The notes beneath the pieces were generated by a model. The model did not search any database, was not told the DNA's origin, and worked only from the letters and a program-made list of their open reading frames with translations. A stretch of DNA of 10,431 nucleotides from Gammaproteobacteria bacterium (lineage in GTDB: Bacteria > Pseudomonadota > Gammaproteobacteria > Pseudomonadales > Halieaceae). Below are positions 6,236-10,431 of this stretch, piece after piece (the first letter of the stretch is position 1; every line of letters starts with the position of its first letter). The stretch spans positions 1 to 10,431 of the forward strand of contig JAOUDU010000051.1 of the NCBI GenBank assembly GCA_029859085.1, read 5' to 3'. The translations under genes and the position numbers were made by a program.

Positions 6236-6724
6236 ATGCCGCACAGGAACAGTGACCCGAATCAACAGTTTGCCGCGGTGGAGGATTTGCTCACCCGCTG
6301 GCTTAAGGAACGGCGCGAGCTGCTGGGCAAGTACACGCAGATCGCGGTCGCGCTGGACAGTGACCCGGAACCGGCAAACCTGACCCAGCGCCAGCGGGCG
6401 CTGTGCAGCGTGCTCGTTGACTATGTATCAGCCGGGCATTTCGAGGTGTTCCATGAATTGCTGAACGAGGCGGAGACCTTTGCCGACGGCAGCGGCGCAC
6501 TGGCACAGCAACTGATGCCGGCCATCGGTGATACCACCGAGGTTATCCTGGCCTACGAGGAGAAATACGGGAGCGGGAATGCATACCCGGAAACCCTGCA
6601 GCGCGACCTGTCTTCACTGGGCGAAGTGCTGGAGTCCCGTTTTGTGCTGGAAGACCGGCTCATAGCCGGTCTTCACAACAGGCATCGGCGCCTGGTAGAA
6701 AACCAGGCGCCTCAGTCGACCTAG
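6236..6724 (+). CDS. rsd: Rsd/AlgQ-family anti-sigma70 regulator
   Basis: This 162-residue, mostly helical protein belongs to the Rsd/AlgQ family, which binds region 4 of sigma70 and favours alternative sigma factors when growth slows. In Pseudomonas, AlgQ also influences alginate and virulence gene expression. The core signature LVDYVSAGHFEVF is at residues 60-72, with the family's RWLKER at 21-26 and RFVLEDRLI near the C-terminus. Length matches AlgQ (about 160). It is the last gene of the run after dsbB. Its TAG stop (6722-6724) overlaps the stop of the convergent FKBP gene within CTAG. Its final 75 nt also encode two strong hairpins that probably act on transcription or RNA stability. Gene naming (rsd or algQ) depends on lineage; the family call is firm. 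Confidence 0.92.
   Translation: MPHRNSDPNQQFAAVEDLLTRWLKERRELLGKYTQIAVALDSDPEPANLTQRQRALCSVLVDYVSAGHFEVFHELLNEAETFADGSGALAQQLMPAIGDTTEVILAYEEKYGSGNAYPETLQRDLSSLGEVLESRFVLEDRLIAGLHNRHRRLVENQAPQST
6650..6674. terminator. Perfect 11-bp hairpin inside the rsd 3' end (first of two)
   Basis: GAAGACCGGCT (6650-6660) pairs perfectly with AGCCGGTCTTC (6664-6674) across a 3-nt loop. It lies within rsd coding sequence, 50 nt before the stop, and downstream of the convergent FKBP gene. No T-run follows on either strand, so classical intrinsic termination is not clear. A role as a barrier between convergent transcripts or in 3'-end protection is inferred. Confidence 0.42.
6687..6711. terminator. Perfect 10-bp hairpin inside the rsd 3' end (second of two)
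   Basis: GGCGCCTGGT (6687-6696) pairs perfectly with ACCAGGCGCC (6702-6711) across the loop AGAAA. It begins 12 nt after the first hairpin. It lies 10 nt from the shared CTAG stop, so for the minus-strand FKBP transcript it is the first structure after the stop codon. It lacks a U-tract on both strands. Confidence 0.45.
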
Positions 6725-7509
6725 CCTTTGGGGGCCGCGGCGGCCTCGGCCTTCTTGCCGGCGTCGCCAGCATCTGCCTGGCTGGGTATGGAGATCAGCT
6801 CAACGTCAAACACCAGGGCCGCATTCGGGCCGATCGCCTGGCCTGCCCCGCCTGCGCCGTAGCCCAGCTCAGGTGGTATCACCAGCTTGAACTTGGAGCC
6901 CACCGGCATCAGCTGCAGGGCCTCGGTCCAGCCGGGGATGACCTGGCCTACGCCAAAGGTAACGCTCTCGCCGCGCTTGTAGGAGGAGTCGAACTCGGTA
7001 CCGTCGATCAGGCTACCGGCGTAGTTGACCTCGACGGTGTCTTCCGGACCCGGCTTGGGGCCGTCACCTTCGCGGACTACCTGGTACTGCAGGCCTGACT
7101 CGGTGGTTATTACGCCTTCCTTGGCCTTGTTTTCAGCCAGGAACGCGGTGGCCGCAGCGAGGTTAGCGTCGGCCAGGGCCGCCTGCTTGGCCTGTTGCTC
7201 AGCGGCAGCTTTTTCCTGGTAGGCCTGCATCTCGGCAGTGATCTCCTCCTGGGTCAGGCGCGGTGCGGCGCCAGTGAGGGCGTCGCGCAAACCGGCGGAG
7301 AAGGCATCCACGTCCATCGGGACGTTATCGGCCTTCATGCGCTGGCCCAGGGTCAGGGCAATGCCGTAGCTCAGGCGCTGCTCGGTGGTTTCCAGCTTGA
7401 CGCCGGCAGGAGCCGTCGCGGCGGCTTCGCCGGAATCGGCGGTTTTTTGGTTACAGGCTTGCAGGGCGACCAGGCCGACCAGGACAAGCGGAAGTGCGTA
7501 CTTCTTCAT
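6721..7509 (-). CDS. fkpA: FKBP-type peptidyl-prolyl cis-trans isomerase, FkpA/Mip-like lipoprotein
   Basis: This 262-residue protein has three parts. A signal peptide begins MKKYALPL and ends in the lipobox-like LQAC with Cys19, so it is probably a lipoprotein; Asn at +2 would favour the outer membrane. An alpha-helical, Ala/Gln/Lys-rich region at about 40-130 resembles the Mip/FkpA dimerisation domain. An FKBP catalytic domain at about 136-241 contains Tyr163, Phe173-Asp174, VIPGW (190-194) and PPELGYG (212-218). Such proteins speed proline isomerisation and chaperone envelope proteins in the periplasm. A charged Ala/Lys/Glu tail follows. The ATG at 7509 is supported by AAGGA upstream and by the signal peptide; the frame extends to 8016, but that part has no conserved domain and runs into yheS. 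The gene converges on rsd with overlapping stops. Gln at -2 of the lipobox is less usual, so a soluble secreted form cannot be excluded. Confidence 0.92.
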   Translation of the reverse strand: MKKYALPLVLVGLVALQACNQKTADSGEAAATAPAGVKLETTEQRLSYGIALTLGQRMKADNVPMDVDAFSAGLRDALTGAAPRLTQEEITAEMQAYQEKAAAEQQAKQAALADANLAAATAFLAENKAKEGVITTESGLQYQVVREGDGPKPGPEDTVEVNYAGSLIDGTEFDSSYKRGESVTFGVGQVIPGWTEALQLMPVGSKFKLVIPPELGYGAGGAGQAIGPNAALVFDVELISIPSQADAGDAGKKAEAAAAPKG

Positions 7510-7559
7510 AAATTCCTTCCAATCATGAGAACAGGGAGTATTGCGGGTAAACCAGTCAA

Positions 7560-7596
7560 AGCGAGGCCTTACTTCCCTTGGATAGACGGCCTCGCT
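7560..7596. repeat. 9-bp inverted repeat in the fkpA leader or promoter region
   Basis: AGCGAGGCC (7560-7568) and GGCCTCGCT (7588-7596) are perfect inverted repeats with 19 nt between, 51 nt upstream of the fkpA start. They could form a hairpin in the fkpA leader or be a regulator site. A TTGACT on the minus strand (7554-7559) abuts one arm but has no -10 at proper spacing. A weak pair, TCGAAA (7622-7627) and GATACA (7599-7604) on the minus strand with 17 nt between, would start transcription near the outer arm. The rest of the 280-bp fkpA-yheS gap shows no gene; it includes a CCCCGCGGGG palindrome at 7628-7637. Confidence 0.42.
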
Positions 7597-7773
7597 GCTG
7601 TATCGCCAGCGAACAGCACCTTTTCGACCCCGCGGGGAGACTATTAGTTTCGCAATGGCCGCACATATTACTACCCAGCCCGGATATACACCACCCTGTT
7701 GCCACCCGCTGTCCCGCTCCCGGATATGGGCGCCCGCCGACCCGGATAGATGGCCGAGCCCCTCCACTGCAGG

Positions 7774-7779
7774 TAGAAT
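7774..7779 (+). promoter_or_regulatory. Candidate -10 box of yheS, suggesting a near-leaderless transcript
   Basis: TAGAAT, one mismatch from consensus, ends 10 nt before the yheS ATG. Transcription would start around 7786-7788, only a few bases before the start codon. The -35 candidate at 7751-7756 (TGGCCG) is poor. No Shine-Dalgarno sequence at useful spacing is present, which agrees with a leaderless or very short leader. Confidence 0.45.
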
Positions 7780-7789
7780 CCGCGTCCTC

Positions 7790-9691
<1,902 letters not shown>

Positions 9692-9709
9692 CGCTCGGGC
9701 AAGGCAGAC

Positions 9710-9755
9710 GGGTCAGGGCGGCGTGAAGTCCAGGGTTCAGCTATCGACCTGACCC
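9710..9755. repeat. 8-bp inverted repeat spanning the convergent yheS/GIY-YIG gap
   Basis: GGGTCAGG (9710-9717) and CCTGACCC (9748-9755) are perfect inverted repeats separated by 30 nt. They cover most of the 45-bp gap and the last codons of the GIY-YIG gene. The loop is too long and no T-run is present, so it is a weak terminator at best. No other terminator is visible between these convergent genes. Confidence 0.3.
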
Positions 9756-10003
9756 CTTCCGGCCAGGCGCAGCTTGTCCGCCCTGGGCAGTTTCTTGATG
9801 GCGGCTTCGCGCTGCTGGGCGGTGCTGCGGTCGGGCGCCGGGGCCGACCACAACAGGGTGACCGGCCGGCGGCCTCTGGTATACCTGGGGCCGCCCACCA
9901 GCTCACCGTTGTGCTGCAGCAGGCGTTTTTCGAGGTCCCGGGCGACACCGGTATACAGGGTGCCGTCGGCGCAGCGCAGGATATAGACCGACCAGCTAGC
10001 CAC
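9737..10003 (-). CDS. GIY-YIG domain protein, UPF0213/YhbQ family
   Basis: This 88-residue protein consists almost entirely of a small GIY-YIG nuclease domain. Visible motif residues are VYI (6-8), LYTG (16-19), Arg27 and His31 in DLEKRLLQHN, the segment APDRSTAQQREAAIKKL and the presumed metal-binding Glu66. It resembles E. coli YhbQ, a DNA-acting member whose biological role is not settled. The GTG start at 10003 gives MASWSVYILRC, the usual start of the family. The frame extends to 10114, but that would place an unconserved stretch over the upstream gene. With the GTG start, the gene overlaps the oxidoreductase stop by 8 nt, which suggests translational coupling in one message. It converges on yheS. 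Confidence 0.85.
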   Translation of the reverse strand: MASWSVYILRCADGTLYTGVARDLEKRLLQHNGELVGGPRYTRGRRPVTLLWSAPAPDRSTAQQREAAIKKLPRADKLRLAGRGQVDS

Positions 10004-10431
10004 GGCGCCAGCGGTGGTAGCGCCCCACCCATTCCAGCAGCTGCTCGGGCTTGCGGGCCTTGCGCCATTCGCTGGCGAGGAAGCGGTTGCTCTCCCCGAG
10101 GGTGGGGTAGACATGGATGGTGGCGAGGATCTTGCCCAGGCCGAGACCGTGTTTCATCGCCAGCACAAACTCCGCCAGCAGCTCGGCCGCGTGGTAGCCG
10201 GCGATGGTGGCGCCCAGGATGCGATCGCTGCCGGGTGCGGTCAGCACCTTGACGAAACCGTGGGCCTCGCCATCGGCGATGGCGCGGTCGAGATCGTCGA
10301 TATCGTAGCGGGTGACTTCAAAGGGAATACCGCGCTCGAGTGCCTCCTGCTCATTGATGCCCACCCGCGCGACCTCCGGATCGGTAAACGTCGCCCAGGG
10401 CACGATGGTGTAATCCACCTTGAAGCTGCGA
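9996..10431 (-). CDS. Pyridine nucleotide-disulfide oxidoreductase (dihydrolipoamide dehydrogenase/MerA-like), C-terminal fragment
   Basis: Only the last 144 or so residues are in the window; the frame is open at the right edge. They form the C-terminal dimerisation domain of the class I FAD/NAD disulfide oxidoreductases. It starts around VPWATFTDPEVARVG, the usual entry to this domain. It contains HVYPTLGE, equivalent to the conserved His-x-x-Pro-Thr-x-x-Glu whose His-Glu pair acts as the active-site base. The protein ends in a basic KARKPEQLLEWVGRYHRWRRG. The C-terminal Cys-Cys pair of true mercuric reductases is absent, so mercury reduction is unlikely from this evidence. From memory, the WRRG end is common in oxidoreductases fused or linked to TVP38/TMEM64 membrane proteins, but the N-terminus is needed to tell. 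It overlaps the GIY-YIG gene by 8 nt. An internal GTG at 10418 lies in the conserved fold and is not a start. Confidence 0.85.
   Translation of the reverse strand, partial: RSFKVDYTIVPWATFTDPEVARVGINEQEALERGIPFEVTRYDIDDLDRAIADGEAHGFVKVLTAPGSDRILGATIAGYHAAELLAEFVLAMKHGLGLGKILATIHVYPTLGESNRFLASEWRKARKPEQLLEWVGRYHRWRRG

Noticed and set aside
7655..7789. 45-residue upstream extension of yheS
   Set aside because: The extension is unconserved and contains the TAGAAT promoter element. YheS homologs begin at the MIILRN position.
10004..10114. Longer start for the GIY-YIG protein
   Set aside because: It would overlap the oxidoreductase coding region by more than 110 nt and adds no conserved residues.
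9996..10431. Mercuric reductase (merA) as the identity of the right-edge oxidoreductase
   Set aside because: The C-terminal Cys-Cys pair needed for mercury handling is missing and no mer genes are nearby.

Overview
This is a GC-rich, densely coding chromosomal stretch from a gammaproteobacterium. It encodes Rsd/AlgQ, DsbB, a proteobacterial GshA, a YheS-type ABC-F protein and a PilU-like pilus ATPase. The order dsbB, rsd/algQ, FKBP isomerase, ABC-F protein resembles, from memory, the algQ neighbourhood of Pseudomonas. A marine relative such as a Cellvibrionales/Halieaceae member is my guess, not something the sequence proves. I see no mobile element, CRISPR array, rRNA or tRNA. Every substantial ORF that is not a shadow belongs to a recognisable family.

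Layout. The left edge holds the C-terminal end of a DUF1631-family protein (+), followed closely by a small PilZ-domain c-di-GMP-binding protein (+). Converging on these is a complete PilU-like type IV pilus ATPase (-, GTG start at 1952). A 220-bp divergent region with inverted repeats separates it from an APH-fold phosphotransferase-family protein (+, GTG start at 2173). After a 181-bp gap comes a co-directional run that looks like one operon: gshA (TTG start), acpH (TTG start), dsbB and rsd. The rsd stop codon overlaps the stop of a convergent FKBP-type peptidyl-prolyl isomerase lipoprotein gene (-) in a shared CTAG. Two strong hairpins lie inside the last 75 nt of rsd. A 280-bp divergent gap then leads to yheS (+). 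The right edge has a small GIY-YIG protein (-, UPF0213/YhbQ type) that overlaps the end of a truncated FAD/NAD disulfide oxidoreductase (-).

How the parts relate. The left third is a plausible type IV pilus/c-di-GMP surface-behaviour neighbourhood (DUF1631, PilZ, PilU-like). The middle run joins two thiol-redox functions, glutathione synthesis in the cytosol and DsbB re-oxidation of DsbA in the periplasm. It also carries an ACP-modifying hydrolase and a sigma70-binding regulator. The FKBP isomerase acts on envelope protein folding, and YheS acts on ribosomes.

I did not find a clearly novel biological system. The items most worth a second look are the tandem hairpins in the rsd 3' end, the near-leaderless start of yheS, the inverted repeats in the three intergenic regions, the unpaired PilU-like ATPase with its hexaglycine-acidic tail, and the high share of non-ATG starts (five of nine observable starts).
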